Source of the DNA: Nocardia asiatica NBRC 100129
Lineage (GTDB): Bacteria; Actinomycetota; Actinomycetes; Mycobacteriales; Mycobacteriaceae
Length of the DNA: 64,000 nucleotides
Assembly: GCF_000308415.1 (NCBI RefSeq)
Contig: NZ_BAFS01000209.1
Location: 60,053 to 124,052 of the forward strand
Direction of reading: 5' to 3'
Part shown: piece after piece, positions 51,668 through 60,895 of the stretch
How positions within the stretch are numbered: position 1 is the stretch's first letter
Layout: the number at the start of each line of letters is the position of its first letter
The notes under the pieces: generated by a model
Database searches by the model: none
What the model saw: the letters and a program-made list of their open reading frames with translations, nothing else
What the model was told of the DNA's origin: nothing
Translations under genes and position numbers: made by a program

Positions 51668-53059
51668 ATGATGAGCACTCGAGACAGCGCAACGAAGCGA
51701 CGTCCAGACACGTCCGCGGTCGGCCTGAACCAACCCAAGCGGGATTGGATGGGCGCGGCGATGCGGGTCATGACGACCCTCACCGGGTCGGAACTCGCCG
51801 AGAAGTACAACCTGCGCAAGCCGATCGAGCGCGTCACCTACGAGGGCACCAAGACCGGCTTCCGCACGCTCGGCGCCGCGACGCGCGCCTTCGCCAAGGT
51901 CGCGGGCACCGGCGCGCCGAAGCGCCTGGCCTCCAACGAGGCGAAGAACAAGGACTTCTTCGACCTGACGCCGACCGACGAGCAGCAGATGATCGTCGAG
52001 ACGGTGCGGGAGTTCGCCGCCGAGATCCTGCGCCCGGCCGCCTACGAGGCCGACAACGCCGCCGAGGCGCCGCGCGACCTGCTCGAGCGCGCCGCCGAAC
52101 TCGGCATCACCTTGATCAACGTCCCCGAGGAACTCGAGGGTGCGGCCTCCGAGCGCGGCGCGGTGACCAACGCCCTGGTCGCCGAGGCGCTCGCGCACGG
52201 CGACATGGGTCTGGCCCTGCCCATCCTGGCGCCCAGCGGTGTCGCGGTCGCGCTCGCGCAGTGGGGCAGCGACGCGCAGCAGAAGACCTACCTGCCGTCG
52301 TTCACCGGCGAGAACGTGCCGCAGGCCTCGGTCGTGATCAGCGAGCCGCGTCCGCTGTTCGACCCGTTCGCGCTCGACACCAAGGCGGTGCGCTCGCCGA
52401 GCGGCTACCGCCTCTCGGGCGTGAAGAGCCTGGTTCCCGCCGCGGCCGACGCCGAGCTGTTCCTGGTCGCCGCCGAACTCGACGGTCGCCCGGCGCTGTT
52501 CATCGTCGAGTCGGACGCGCCCGGCCTGGTGGTGGAGGCCGACCCGAGCATGGGTCTGCGCGCCGCCGGCCTGGGCCGGCTCATCCTGGACAACGTCGCG
52601 GTCGGCGCCGACGCCGTCCTGGGCGACGGTGACGCCGCCACCCGCGCCGAGGAGTACGCCGACGCGGTGCGCCTGGCCCGTCTCGGCTGGGCTTCGCTCG
52701 CCGCGGGCACCGGTAAGGCCGTGCTGGACTACGTGATCCCGTACGTCAACGAGCGCGAAGCGTTCGGCGAGCCGATCTCGCACCGCCAGGCGGTGGCGTT
52801 CATGGTCGCCAACATCGCGATCGAACTCGACGGGATGCGGCTGGTCACCCTGCGCGGCGCTTCCCGCGCCGAGCAGGGCCTGTCCTTCGGCCGCGAGGCG
52901 GCGCTGGCCAGGAAGCTCGCCACCGACAAGGGCATGCAGATCGGCCTCGACGGCGTGCAGCTGCTCGGCGGTCACGGCTTCACCAAGGAACACCCGGTCG
53001 AGCGCTGGTACCGCGATCTGCGGGCCATCGGCGTCGCCGAAGGTGTCGTGCTCATCTAA
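51668..53059 (+). CDS. fadE24: Acyl-CoA dehydrogenase, FadE24-like
   Basis: 463 residues from ATG 51668 (or ATG 51671), close to the 468 of mycobacterial FadE24. A 90-residue N-terminal extension (DWMGAAMRVMTTLTGSELAE) precedes the ACAD fold: TPTDEQQMIVETVREFAAEI, ASVVISEPRPLFDPFALDTK, and YVNEREAFGEPISHRQAVAF. The flavoprotein would oxidise acyl-CoA to the enoyl-CoA. In Mycobacterium this gene is adjacent to fadE23 and is induced by isoniazid-type cell-wall stress. Neighbouring ACAD genes in actinobacteria often encode the two chains of a heterotetramer, a likely model here. Twin palindromes lie upstream. Confidence 0.87.
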   Translation: MMSTRDSATKRRPDTSAVGLNQPKRDWMGAAMRVMTTLTGSELAEKYNLRKPIERVTYEGTKTGFRTLGAATRAFAKVAGTGAPKRLASNEAKNKDFFDLTPTDEQQMIVETVREFAAEILRPAAYEADNAAEAPRDLLERAAELGITLINVPEELEGAASERGAVTNALVAEALAHGDMGLALPILAPSGVAVALAQWGSDAQQKTYLPSFTGENVPQASVVISEPRPLFDPFALDTKAVRSPSGYRLSGVKSLVPAAADAELFLVAAELDGRPALFIVESDAPGLVVEADPSMGLRAAGLGRLILDNVAVGADAVLGDGDAATRAEEYADAVRLARLGWASLAAGTGKAVLDYVIPYVNEREAFGEPISHRQAVAFMVANIAIELDGMRLVTLRGASRAEQGLSFGREAALARKLATDKGMQIGLDGVQLLGGHGFTKEHPVERWYRDLRAIGVAEGVVLI

Positions 53060-53090
53060 CCGGCCCGTTCCGTTTTCAGGAGACCTCCCC

Positions 53091-54320
53091 ATGATCAACC
53101 TCGAACTCCCCAAGAAGCTGCGGGCCAGCGCGAACCAGGCGCACCAGGTCGCGCAGGAGATCTTCCGCCCGATCTCGCGCAAGTACGACCTCGCCGAACA
53201 CGACTACCCGGTCGAGCTGGACACCATGGCCGCCATGGTCGAGGGTCTGGCCGACTCGGGCACCCAGAAGATCGGCGGCGCCGCCGGCGGCCGTTCCGAC
53301 GACAGCGAAAGCGACCGCCACGCCACCGAGCTGCTCGGGAACACCAACGGCGGCAACATGTCCGCCCTGCTGAACGCGCTGGAGACCTCGTGGGGCGATG
53401 TCGGCCTCATGTTGTCGATCCCCTACCAGGGCCTGGGCAACGCGGCCATCGCCGCCGTCGCCACCGACGAGCAGCTCGAGCGCTTCGGCAAGGTGTGGGC
53501 CTCGATGGCGATCACCGAGCCGTCCTTCGGTTCCGACTCCGCCGCCGTGTCCACCACCGCCGTGCTCGACGGCGACGAGTGGGTGCTCAACGGCGAGAAG
53601 ATCTTCGTCACGGCCGGTCAGCGCTCGACCCACATCGTGGTGTGGGCGACGGTGGACAAGAGCCTCGGGCGCGCGGCGATCAAGTCGTTCGTCGTGCCGC
53701 GTGACGCTCCCGGCCTCTCGGTGGCGCGGCTCGAGCACAAACTCGGCATCAAGGCCTCGGACACCGCCGTGCTGCTGCTGCAGGACTGCCGGATTCCCAA
53801 GGACAACATCCTCGGCAGCCCGGAAGTCAACGTGGAGAAGGGTTTCGCCGGGGTCATGCAGACCTTCGACAACACCCGCCCGCTCGTCGCCGCGATGGCG
53901 ATCGGCGTCGCCCGCGCCGCGCTGGAAGAGTTGCGCTCGATCCTGACCGCGGCCGGCGTGGAGATCTCCTACGACACCCCGGTCAACAACCAGCATGCCG
54001 CCGCCGCCGAATTCCTGCGGATGGAAGCCGATTACGAGTCCGCCTACCTGCTCGCCCTGCGCGCGGCCTGGATGGCCGACAACAAGAAACCCAACTCGCT
54101 CGAGGCGTCCATGTCGAAGGCGAAGGCTGGCCGCACCGGCACCGACGTCACGCTCAAGGCCGTCGAACTGGCCGGCGCGATCGGCTACTCCCAGCGCACC
54201 CTGCTGGAGAAGTGGGGCCGCGACTCGAAGATCCTCGACATCTTCGAAGGCACCCAGCAGATCCAACAGCTCATCGTGGCGCGCCGCGTCCTCGGCAAGA
54301 CCAGCGCCGAGCTGAAGTGA
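53091..54320 (+). CDS. fadE23: Acyl-CoA dehydrogenase, FadE23-like
   Basis: 409 residues from ATG 53091, with AGGAGACC 9-10 bases upstream and 31 bp after the previous stop, so co-transcribed. ACAD landmarks are WASMAITEPSFGSDSAAVST, EWVLNGEKIFVTAGQRSTHI, FAGVMQTFDNTRPLVAAMAI and the C-terminal signature DSKILDIFEGTQQIQQLIVA. It is slightly longer than mycobacterial FadE23. It transfers electrons from an acyl-CoA through FAD to ETF. The physiological substrate is unknown; pairing with the FadE24-like chain is suggested by adjacency. Confidence 0.88.
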   Translation: MINLELPKKLRASANQAHQVAQEIFRPISRKYDLAEHDYPVELDTMAAMVEGLADSGTQKIGGAAGGRSDDSESDRHATELLGNTNGGNMSALLNALETSWGDVGLMLSIPYQGLGNAAIAAVATDEQLERFGKVWASMAITEPSFGSDSAAVSTTAVLDGDEWVLNGEKIFVTAGQRSTHIVVWATVDKSLGRAAIKSFVVPRDAPGLSVARLEHKLGIKASDTAVLLLQDCRIPKDNILGSPEVNVEKGFAGVMQTFDNTRPLVAAMAIGVARAALEELRSILTAAGVEISYDTPVNNQHAAAAEFLRMEADYESAYLLALRAAWMADNKKPNSLEASMSKAKAGRTGTDVTLKAVELAGAIGYSQRTLLEKWGRDSKILDIFEGTQQIQQLIVARRVLGKTSAELK

Positions 54321-54493
54321 CGCCGAACTAGGCGATCCGACGACGAATTCCGGTGCGAGCTTCTCGGACTCGCACCGGATTTTCGTTTCCTGAGCAACGA
54401 TTGAAGCGAATGACGGTTCCAAGGGCCACATTTGGCGATAGTGCGGCTATGGACGTCCGAGAAGACGGAGGGCAGCTCGAACACTCCGATCGG

Positions 54494-55405
54494 TCAGTCC
54501 GGCTGACTCCGGGCGCGGCGAGCGAGCTGATCTGCGGTGAAGTCGGCTGTCCAGAGCGGTTGGAGCATGTGCCAATCGGCGGGATGCGCGGCGATACCGG
54601 CGGCGAATCGGTCTGCCAGCGCCTGGGTGGTATCGCGCACTCCACGGCTGGTGTCGATGGGGGCATCGACACGAACTCCCCATCCGTCGGGGGTGTACCA
54701 GCAGTGCACGGGAAGCAGCGGCGCGCCGGTGTCGATCGCCAGTCGCGCCGGACCGGCCGGCAGCCGAGCCGGTTCACCGAAGAAGGCGACCGGCACTCCC
54801 CGGCCCGACAGGTCGCGTTCACCCAGCAGCCCGACTATTCTTCCCTGCCGGATACGGGCGATCAGCTGGGGGAACGGCGGCGCCGCGGCGCCGGTGAGCG
54901 GGATGATCTCGAACCCCAGGCTCTCGCGGAAGCGAACGAAACGCTGGAACAGCGATTCCGGCGCGAGCCGCTCCGCGACGACGGTGGGCGAGCCCACGCG
55001 CTGCACCAGCCACACTCCCGCCAGGTCCCAATTACCGCTGTGCGGTAGGGCGAGTACGGCGCCGGTGCCGCGTTCGACCGCTCGGTGGATGTGTTCGAGC
55101 CCGGTGGCCGAGGATTCGATGGTGTCGGCCAGTCGTACCGGGTCCATCGACGGCAGCCGAAAGGCTTCGCGCCAGTAGCGGGCATAGGAGCGCAGGCTCG
55201 CCCGGACCAGCGTGTGCGGCACCTCCTCGGGTGTGGTGCCCAATACCCGGGCGAGATTGCGGCGCAATTGGTTCGGGCCACCGTCGCGGCCCGCGCGGTC
55301 GGCCGCCGCGTCGAAGAGGCGGACGGCCAGTGGTTCCGGCAAGGCGCGTACCAGCCGCCAGCAGGCGGCGTATCCCAGGTCCCATGCCCGGCCGGCCGGA
55401 TGCAC
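54494..55405 (-). CDS. Lysophospholipid/PIM-type acyltransferase
   Basis: 303 residues. It belongs to the LpxL/HtrB-like acyltransferase family, which in mycobacteria includes PatA, the enzyme that acylates phosphatidylinositol mannosides. The catalytic H-x4-D motif is in VLALPHSGNWDLAGVW (about residue 120), followed by ERLAPESLFQRFVRFRESLG and GLLGERDLSGRGVPVAFFGE. It would act at the inner face of the plasma membrane, moving an acyl chain from acyl-CoA to a mannolipid or lysolipid. No PIM biosynthetic gene (pgsA, pimA) is adjacent, so PatA itself is not certain. It is convergent with fadE23. Confidence 0.83.
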   Translation of the reverse strand: MHPAGRAWDLGYAACWRLVRALPEPLAVRLFDAAADRAGRDGGPNQLRRNLARVLGTTPEEVPHTLVRASLRSYARYWREAFRLPSMDPVRLADTIESSATGLEHIHRAVERGTGAVLALPHSGNWDLAGVWLVQRVGSPTVVAERLAPESLFQRFVRFRESLGFEIIPLTGAAAPPFPQLIARIRQGRIVGLLGERDLSGRGVPVAFFGEPARLPAGPARLAIDTGAPLLPVHCWYTPDGWGVRVDAPIDTSRGVRDTTQALADRFAAGIAAHPADWHMLQPLWTADFTADQLARRARSQPD

Positions 55406-55975
55406 TAATCGCCGCCGGATTCGACCGATCCCGCTTCGTCGATCGCCGCCGAAGGCGCCGCGGTGACGACGTCGCTGAAAACGGGCAGACGAACCGCACC
55501 GAGGTCAGGCGCGTCGACCTCGGCGGCCTCAGCCGGGTGGCTGAACAAAGGATGCCGGTTACTTCGATGCATTTCTGGATTCTCCGCTCACTTGCGATCG
55601 ATGACGCCCGAGTGGGTGGCCTACCGTACAGATACGGTCGCCGCCGCCGCCGATCCGGCGGTCGCCTCGAAACCCACACTACCCTCGCCCAGACCATACG
55701 GAACGGTTTTTATCGACGAGGCACTGTGGAGGCCCTCGCCCACGGCTGGAACGCTAGCGCCATGATAGGGCGCGTGAGCGTCGAACTCGGTCGTCGGCCC
55801 GTTCTCGCTGCGGCCGAAAACCGCTGCGGCCGCTGAAATCCGTATGCTCGCCCTCACTGACGAGCAGGCCGCTGCGTCCGTCTACAACTGAGCGCGTAGT
55901 CTCCGGCTCCCGCCGCCGCGGGGGCCGGAGACTTCGGTTTGTCCGAGATTTCGTAGTTCCGTAGCTTTTGCAGTC
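55406..55975 (+). other. Gene-poor region with terminator hairpin
   Basis: 570 bases without a convincing gene. A short plus-strand frame (55778-55891, ending MLALTDEQAAASVYN) might be a tiny protein or a remnant; no start or family supports it. It is followed by a hairpin at 55899-55932 (GTCTCCGGC paired with GCCGGAGAC), then TTCGGTTT, which looks like an intrinsic terminator just before the next gene. Confidence 0.45.
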
Positions 55976-56476
55976 GTGAATCTGGAAGACCGAGTCGCCG
56001 AGTTGGAGTGGCGGCTCAGCGAGCTTGAAGAGAAACTGCGGCCGGAGACCCTCCCGGCCGACACCGAGCAGTGGGCGGTGACCCGCCTGCAGGACGAGTT
56101 CGCGGCGGCCGACGAGCCCAACGGCGGCGTCGTCTTCGCCGGGTCGGTCCGCCTGCCCAACGATCAGCAGCGCGAATGGCAGGCCCGGTTCACCACCGGC
56201 GACCTCATCGAGGACGACTGGGCCGAGACCGCGGAATGCCTTGCCGCGCTGGGCAGCCCGGTCCGGCTGCGCCTGCTGCGCGAGATCATGGGCGGACGCA
56301 GAACCGCCGCCGAACTGGCCGGGGTGGACGGGGTGGGCACCTCCGGCCAGATCTACCACCATCTGCGTCAGCTGGCCGCGGTCGGCTGGCTGCACACCGC
56401 GGGCCGCGGGCGATTCGAGGTCCCCGCCGCCCGGGTGGTTCCCCTACTGGTCGCCCTGGCCAGCGCCCGCCGCTGA
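55976..56476 (+). CDS. ArsR-like winged-helix regulator with N-terminal coiled coil
   Basis: 166 residues from GTG 55976. An acidic coiled-coil segment (LEDRVAELEWRLSELEEKLR) precedes a winged helix: ALGSPVRLRLLREIMGGRRT, AAELAGVDGVGTSGQIYHHL, RQLAAVGWLHTAGRGRFEVP. This is the ArsR/helix_turn_helix layout with a coiled coil added in front. No metal site is visible. It overlaps the end of the AhpD-like gene tail to tail by 33 bases, so the two 3' ends are shared DNA. Its target is unknown. Confidence 0.8.
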   Translation: MNLEDRVAELEWRLSELEEKLRPETLPADTEQWAVTRLQDEFAAADEPNGGVVFAGSVRLPNDQQREWQARFTTGDLIEDDWAETAECLAALGSPVRLRLLREIMGGRRTAAELAGVDGVGTSGQIYHHLRQLAAVGWLHTAGRGRFEVPAARVVPLLVALASARR

Positions 56477-57046
56477 GTCGGGCGCCGCGCCGGCGGCGAC
56501 GTACCCGGCGGTGGCGAGTAGTCCACCGATCTGCTCGTATGCCGCCCGTTCCCGGGGCGCGACCGTCGCCAGGCCGTCGACGTAGCGATTGAACATGCAG
56601 AAGGCGGCCGCGACCAGCACAGCGTCGTGAATGTCCTCGTCCGCGGCGCCCGCGGCCCGCGCGTTCTCCACGTCCGCCGGGGTCACCTCGAGCCCCGACT
56701 GCCGCACCTTGTCCGCGATCCGCAGCAGCGCCCGCAGCTTCGGATCGATCGCGGCGGAGTCCACGTCCTCGATGACCGCATCGATCAGGTCACGGCCGCC
56801 GTCCACCAGCACCGCCGCGGTCGCCGCGTGCGACTGCGTGCAGAAATAGGTCCGGTTGCGCGCGGACACGTACGCGGCGATGGTTTCACGCTCCCCCGGC
56901 GTCAGCGGCGAAGTGCCGCGCAGCAGCGTCTGCGCCAGTTCGCTCAGCGCCGCGCCGGTTTCGGGTTTGAAAGCGAACAGGCCCCGGATGCCGGGCAGGT
57001 CGCCGGGAACATCGATGAACGGGTTCCGGTCCGTCGGATCGGACAT
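56444..57046 (-). CDS. AhpD/carboxymuconolactone-decarboxylase-like protein
   Basis: 200 residues. The helical AhpD fold is indicated by LAQTLLRGTSPLTPGERETI and AAYVSARNRTYFCTQSHAAT, then DEDIHDAVLVAAAFCMFNRY. The redox motif is CxxSH (CTQSH) rather than CxxCH, so one of the two thiols used by AhpD is a serine; this variant occurs in peroxidase-related members with uncertain activity. The final 20 residues are Ala/Gly-rich. It shares its 3' end with the ArsR-like gene on the other strand. A cytoplasmic antioxidant role is inferred only from the fold. Confidence 0.85.
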   Translation of the reverse strand: MSDPTDRNPFIDVPGDLPGIRGLFAFKPETGAALSELAQTLLRGTSPLTPGERETIAAYVSARNRTYFCTQSHAATAAVLVDGGRDLIDAVIEDVDSAAIDPKLRALLRIADKVRQSGLEVTPADVENARAAGAADEDIHDAVLVAAAFCMFNRYVDGLATVAPRERAAYEQIGGLLATAGYVAAGAAPDSAAGAGQGDQ

Positions 57047-57297
57047 TGGCCGCGTCTCCCTTCGAGCGGTCTCGAGACGTTGCGAGGGTATCCCTACCGG
57101 CCGGTAACAGCGGGCGAAATGACCGAATCGAACCGAGAACCGCCCCCCACCTGCGGCGGACGCAACCCAAACGAGACGGATTTGTCCGTTTTAGTTGTGA
57201 CCTGCCACACTCCGCACTGCTACGGTGGCAAGTCAACACGCCGTACCGGTTCGCTAGGTCGAGGACCGAAGCGAGGGTTTTGTGGAGGTTTTTCGAC

Positions 57298-58923
57298 ATG
57301 ACTTTGGCCCACAAGCTGGAGGCCGTGAAGGCGCTAGGGGTGCTGCGCAGCCGGGGTGTCACCGATCCGAAGAAGCCGCTGGAGACATTGCGGACGATGA
57401 AGGAATCGCGCATCCTCGGCCCCCAGGCGACGCTCATCCGGCACTCCGCGCGAGTGGCCCCGGACGCGCCGGGCATCGTGGACGAGGCAGGCGCGCTTAC
57501 CTACCGCGAGCTGGACGACCGATCGACGGCGATCGCACGCGGCTTGCAGTCGGCGGGCATCACCGAGGGGATGGTGATCGGCGTCCTCGCGCGCGATCAC
57601 CGTGGCCTGATCCTGGCCATGGCCGCCGCGGGCAAGCTCGGCGTCCGGGTCGCGCTGATGAACACCGGGTTCGCCAAGCCGCAGTTCGCTGAGGTGTGCG
57701 CGCGCGAGAAGGTCAAGGCGGTGCTGCACGACAGCGAGTTCCTCGGCCTGCTCGACGCGCTGCCCGCCGACCTGCCGCGCTACCTCACGTGGGTCGACGA
57801 GGGCACCGCGCTGCCCGCAGGCGCGCAGACGCTCGACGACCTGGTCGCCGCGAACTCCACCGAGCCGCTGCCCGCGCCGAGCAAGCCCGGCGGCTTCATC
57901 ATCCTGACCAGCGGCACCACCGGCCTGCCGAAGGGTGCGCCGCGCACCAAGGTCACGCCGCTGTCCACGGCGCAGCTGGTCGACCGCATCCCGTTCCCGC
58001 AGCGGGGCACCCAGGTGATCGTCTCGCCGATCTTCCACAGCACCGGCCTGGCCACCTGGCTGGTCGGGGCGGCCCTGTCCAACACGGTGGTGGTGCGCCG
58101 CCGGTTCGACGCCGAGGCCACGCTCGCCATGGTCGCCGATCACAAGGCCGACATGCTGGTGGCGGTGCCCACGATGCTGCACCGGATGGTCGAGCTCGAC
58201 CCGGCGATCCGGGCGAAGTACGACACGTCCTCGCTGAAGGCGATCGTGCTGGCCGGTTCGGCGCTGTCCCCCGAACTCACCATCAAGGCCACCGAGGCGT
58301 TCGGCCCGGTGCTCTACAACCTGTACGGCTCGACCGAGTGCGCCGTCGCGACCGTGGGCACCCCGGAGGACCTCGCTCTCGCACCGGGCACCGTCGGGCG
58401 CGCGCCGATCACCTGCGAGGTGCGGCTCTACGACGAGAACGACCAGCGCGTCACCGCCGTCAACACCACGGGTCGCATCTTCATCCGCAGCGGCGCGCCG
58501 TTCGAGGGCTACACCGACGGCAGGCACAAGCAGATCATCGACGGCTACATGTCCAGCGGCGACGTCGGCCACTTCGACGAGAACGGCCTGCTCATGGTGG
58601 ACGGCCGGGACGACGACATGATCGTCTCCGGCGGCGAGAACGTCTTCCCGCAGGAGGTGGAGAACCTGCTGCTGGAGCGGCCGGACGTCTTCGACGTCGC
58701 CGTGGTCGGCGTGGACGACGTGGAGTTCGGCAAGCGGTTGCGCGCCTTCGTCGTTCCCGAACCGGGCCATTCGCCCGACGGCGAGGAGATCAAGGCGTAC
58801 GTCAAGAACACCCTGGCGCGCTACAAGGTGCCGCGCGAGGTGGTCTTCCTCGACGACCTGCCGCGCAACGCGACCGGCAAGCTGCTGCGCCGCGTGCTGG
58901 TGGACTACGAGGTCCAGGCCTGA
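57298..58923 (+). CDS. Acyl-CoA synthetase (FadD, first of tandem pair)
   Basis: 541 residues from ATG 57298, with GTGGAGG about 10 bases upstream. The ANL-superfamily motifs are complete: P-loop ILTSGTTGLPKGAPRTKVT, YNLYGSTECAVATVG (A5), MLMVDGRDDDMIVSGGENVF (A7/A8 region, sequence LLMVDGRDDDMIVSGGENVF), and the C-terminal lysine LPRNATGKLLRRVLV. It activates a fatty acid to acyl-AMP and then acyl-CoA (or transfers it to a carrier). The N-terminal 40 residues lack membrane segments. It is followed by a hairpin and a close paralogue, so the pair arose by tandem duplication. The substrate is unknown. Confidence 0.92.
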   Translation: MTLAHKLEAVKALGVLRSRGVTDPKKPLETLRTMKESRILGPQATLIRHSARVAPDAPGIVDEAGALTYRELDDRSTAIARGLQSAGITEGMVIGVLARDHRGLILAMAAAGKLGVRVALMNTGFAKPQFAEVCAREKVKAVLHDSEFLGLLDALPADLPRYLTWVDEGTALPAGAQTLDDLVAANSTEPLPAPSKPGGFIILTSGTTGLPKGAPRTKVTPLSTAQLVDRIPFPQRGTQVIVSPIFHSTGLATWLVGAALSNTVVVRRRFDAEATLAMVADHKADMLVAVPTMLHRMVELDPAIRAKYDTSSLKAIVLAGSALSPELTIKATEAFGPVLYNLYGSTECAVATVGTPEDLALAPGTVGRAPITCEVRLYDENDQRVTAVNTTGRIFIRSGAPFEGYTDGRHKQIIDGYMSSGDVGHFDENGLLMVDGRDDDMIVSGGENVFPQEVENLLLERPDVFDVAVVGVDDVEFGKRLRAFVVPEPGHSPDGEEIKAYVKNTLARYKVPREVVFLDDLPRNATGKLLRRVLVDYEVQA

Positions 58924-58930
58924 TCGACGG

Positions 58931-58957
58931 GCGGGGTGAGTGGCGCGCTCACCCCGC
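58931..58957 (+). terminator. Hairpin between the two fadD genes
   Basis: A 10-bp stem (GCGGGGTGAG paired with CTCACCCCGC) with a 7-base loop lies 7 bases after the first fadD stop. There is no U-tract. It suggests the second gene is at least partly transcribed from its own promoter, which would fit the AT-richer TTGCTAGTGTAAG patch near 59007-59019. Confidence 0.6.
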
Positions 58958-59099
58958 TACCAGCAGGTAGCTTGAGCTGAGATACGTGACACATCCGGTT
59001 ACAGGAGCTTGCTAGTGTAAGCACCAGCACTGGCACTCGAAATTGCGGTTCGCACCACTCGGAGGATCACCGGGTGGCACCGTCGGAAGGTTGTCGTCG

Positions 59100-60758
59100 A
59101 TGTCTCTTTCCCTCCCGGCGCTCGGTGGCACCGCCCGCAAGGCGGGCGATCTGGCCCTAGGCGTGAACGTGATGGTCAAGCGGCGGCTGTTCAATCCGCT
59201 GCGCCCCGACCATGCGGCGCGGTCGGCGTTCAACGTCTTGAAGTTCGGGCCGTTCGCCGGTGTCGTCATGCACGCCGCGCAGACCAGGCCGGAGGCCGCG
59301 GCGATCGTCGACGAACGCGGGGAGTTGACCTTCGGCCAGCTCAACGAACAGTCCAACGCCCTGGCCCGCGGCTTGCAGAACAAGGGCATCAATCCCGGTG
59401 ACGTGGTGGCGATCCTGGCGCGCGATCACCGCGGCATGGTGCTGAGCCTGCTGGCCACCGGCAAGCTCGGCGTGCGCGGCGTGCTGATGAACACCGGGTT
59501 CGCCAAGCCGCAGTTCGCCGACGTGGCCGAGCGTGAGCACGTCAAGGCGGTGCTGCACGACAGCGAGTTCATCGATCTGATGAGCGCCATCCCCGCGGCG
59601 ATCCCGCGCATCCTGACCTGGGTGGACGAGAAGGACAACGCCGACCCGGCCATTCCGACGATCGACTCGCTGATCGCCGGGCAGTCCGGCGCGCCGCTGC
59701 CCGCTCCCGCCAAGCCCGGCGGCATGATCATCCTGACCAGCGGCACCACCGGCACGCCGAAGGGCGCGCCGCGAGATCGGGTGAGCCCGTTCGCCTCCGC
59801 GCAGTTCATCGACCGGGTGCCGCTGCCCAACAACGGCACCATGATCATGGCGGCGCCGATCTTCCACGGCACCGGCCTGTCCCAGTTCACCCTCGGTCTC
59901 GCGCTGGGCAACCGGGTGATCTTCCAGCAGCGCCGCTTCAACCCCGAGCTGACGCTGGCCAATATCGCGAAGTACCAGGCGGATTCGCTGGTCGTGGTGC
60001 CGACCATGCTGCAACGCATCCTCGACCTCGGCGACGACGTGCTGTCGAAGTACGACGTCAGCAGCATGAAGGTGATCTTCGCGGCGGGCTCGGCCATCGC
60101 GCCGGACGTGGTGACCCGCACGCTGGACCACTTCAACGACAGCCTCTACAACCTCTACGGCTCCACCGAGTGCGCCGTCATGACCGTCGCGACCCCCGAG
60201 GACCTGCGCAAGGCGCCGACCACGGCGGGCAAGGCTCCGGTCGGCATCCGGATCGTGCTGCTGGACGAGAACCGCAAACCGATCACCGAGCCGAACGTCA
60301 CCGGAACCATTTTCGTGGACAACGGCTTCGCCTTCACCGGCTACACCGACGGCCGCACCAAGGAGGTCGTCGACGGCATGATGTCCAGCGGTGACGTGGG
60401 GCATTTCGACTCCGACGGACTGCTGTACATCGACGGCCGCGACGACGACATGATCGTCTCCGGCGGCGAGAACGTCTTCCCGCTCGAGGTGGAGAATCTC
60501 ATCGCGGGTCGCGACGACATCTTCGAGGCCGCGGTGGTCGGTGTGGACGACCGCGAGTTCGGCAAGCGGCTGCGCGCGTTCGTCGTTCCCGGTCCGGATT
60601 CCAAGCGGGACCCGCAGGAGATCAAGGACTACGTCAAGGCGAACCTGGCCCGGTACAAGGTCCCGCGCGAGGTGGTCTTCCTCGACGAGCTGCCCCGCAA
60701 CGCGACGGGCAAGCTGCTGCGCAAGCCGCTGATCGAGATGGAGGTCGACGCGGGCTGA
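59100..60758 (+). CDS. Acyl-CoA synthetase (FadD, second of tandem pair)
   Basis: 552 residues from ATG 59100, preceded by CGGAAGG. It is a close paralogue of the preceding gene, sharing long blocks such as LMNTGFAKPQFADVAERE, ILTSGTTGTPKGAPRDRV, YNLYGSTECAVMTVATPEDL, DGRDDDMIVSGGENVFPLEV and FLDELPRNATGKLLRKPL. All adenylation motifs and the catalytic Lys (ATGKLLRK) are intact. It has an extra 20-residue N-terminus (MSLSLPALGGTARKAGDLAL). The two genes may handle different acyl chains; divergence in the middle third supports that. A strong terminator follows. Confidence 0.92.
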   Translation: MSLSLPALGGTARKAGDLALGVNVMVKRRLFNPLRPDHAARSAFNVLKFGPFAGVVMHAAQTRPEAAAIVDERGELTFGQLNEQSNALARGLQNKGINPGDVVAILARDHRGMVLSLLATGKLGVRGVLMNTGFAKPQFADVAEREHVKAVLHDSEFIDLMSAIPAAIPRILTWVDEKDNADPAIPTIDSLIAGQSGAPLPAPAKPGGMIILTSGTTGTPKGAPRDRVSPFASAQFIDRVPLPNNGTMIMAAPIFHGTGLSQFTLGLALGNRVIFQQRRFNPELTLANIAKYQADSLVVVPTMLQRILDLGDDVLSKYDVSSMKVIFAAGSAIAPDVVTRTLDHFNDSLYNLYGSTECAVMTVATPEDLRKAPTTAGKAPVGIRIVLLDENRKPITEPNVTGTIFVDNGFAFTGYTDGRTKEVVDGMMSSGDVGHFDSDGLLYIDGRDDDMIVSGGENVFPLEVENLIAGRDDIFEAAVVGVDDREFGKRLRAFVVPGPDSKRDPQEIKDYVKANLARYKVPREVVFLDELPRNATGKLLRKPLIEMEVDAG

Positions 60759-60773
60759 GTGGCGCGCGTCCGA

Positions 60774-60810
60774 GGTCTTCCGGGCCGCGCGGCCCGGAAG
60801 ACCGGGTTTT
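60774..60810 (+). terminator. Terminator after the second fadD
   Basis: A perfect 13-bp stem (GGTCTTCCGGGCC and complement) with a GCGC loop occupies 60774-60803, followed by GGGTTTTCC. This is a typical intrinsic terminator. Confidence 0.85.
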
Positions 60811-60883
60811 CCTATTCGGAAACCGCACGTCGCACCGGCTGTCGGCGCGAGCCGATGCGGTCGAGCGCGTGCAATCGGTCGGC

Positions 60884-60889
60884 TATCAT
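60884..60889 (+). promoter_or_regulatory. -10 element for the leaderless gene at 60896
   Basis: TATCAT at 60884-60889 is 6 bases before GTG 60896. Transcription would start at the GTG itself, and no ribosome binding site precedes it. Confidence 0.6.
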
Positions 60890-60895
60890 CAGCGG

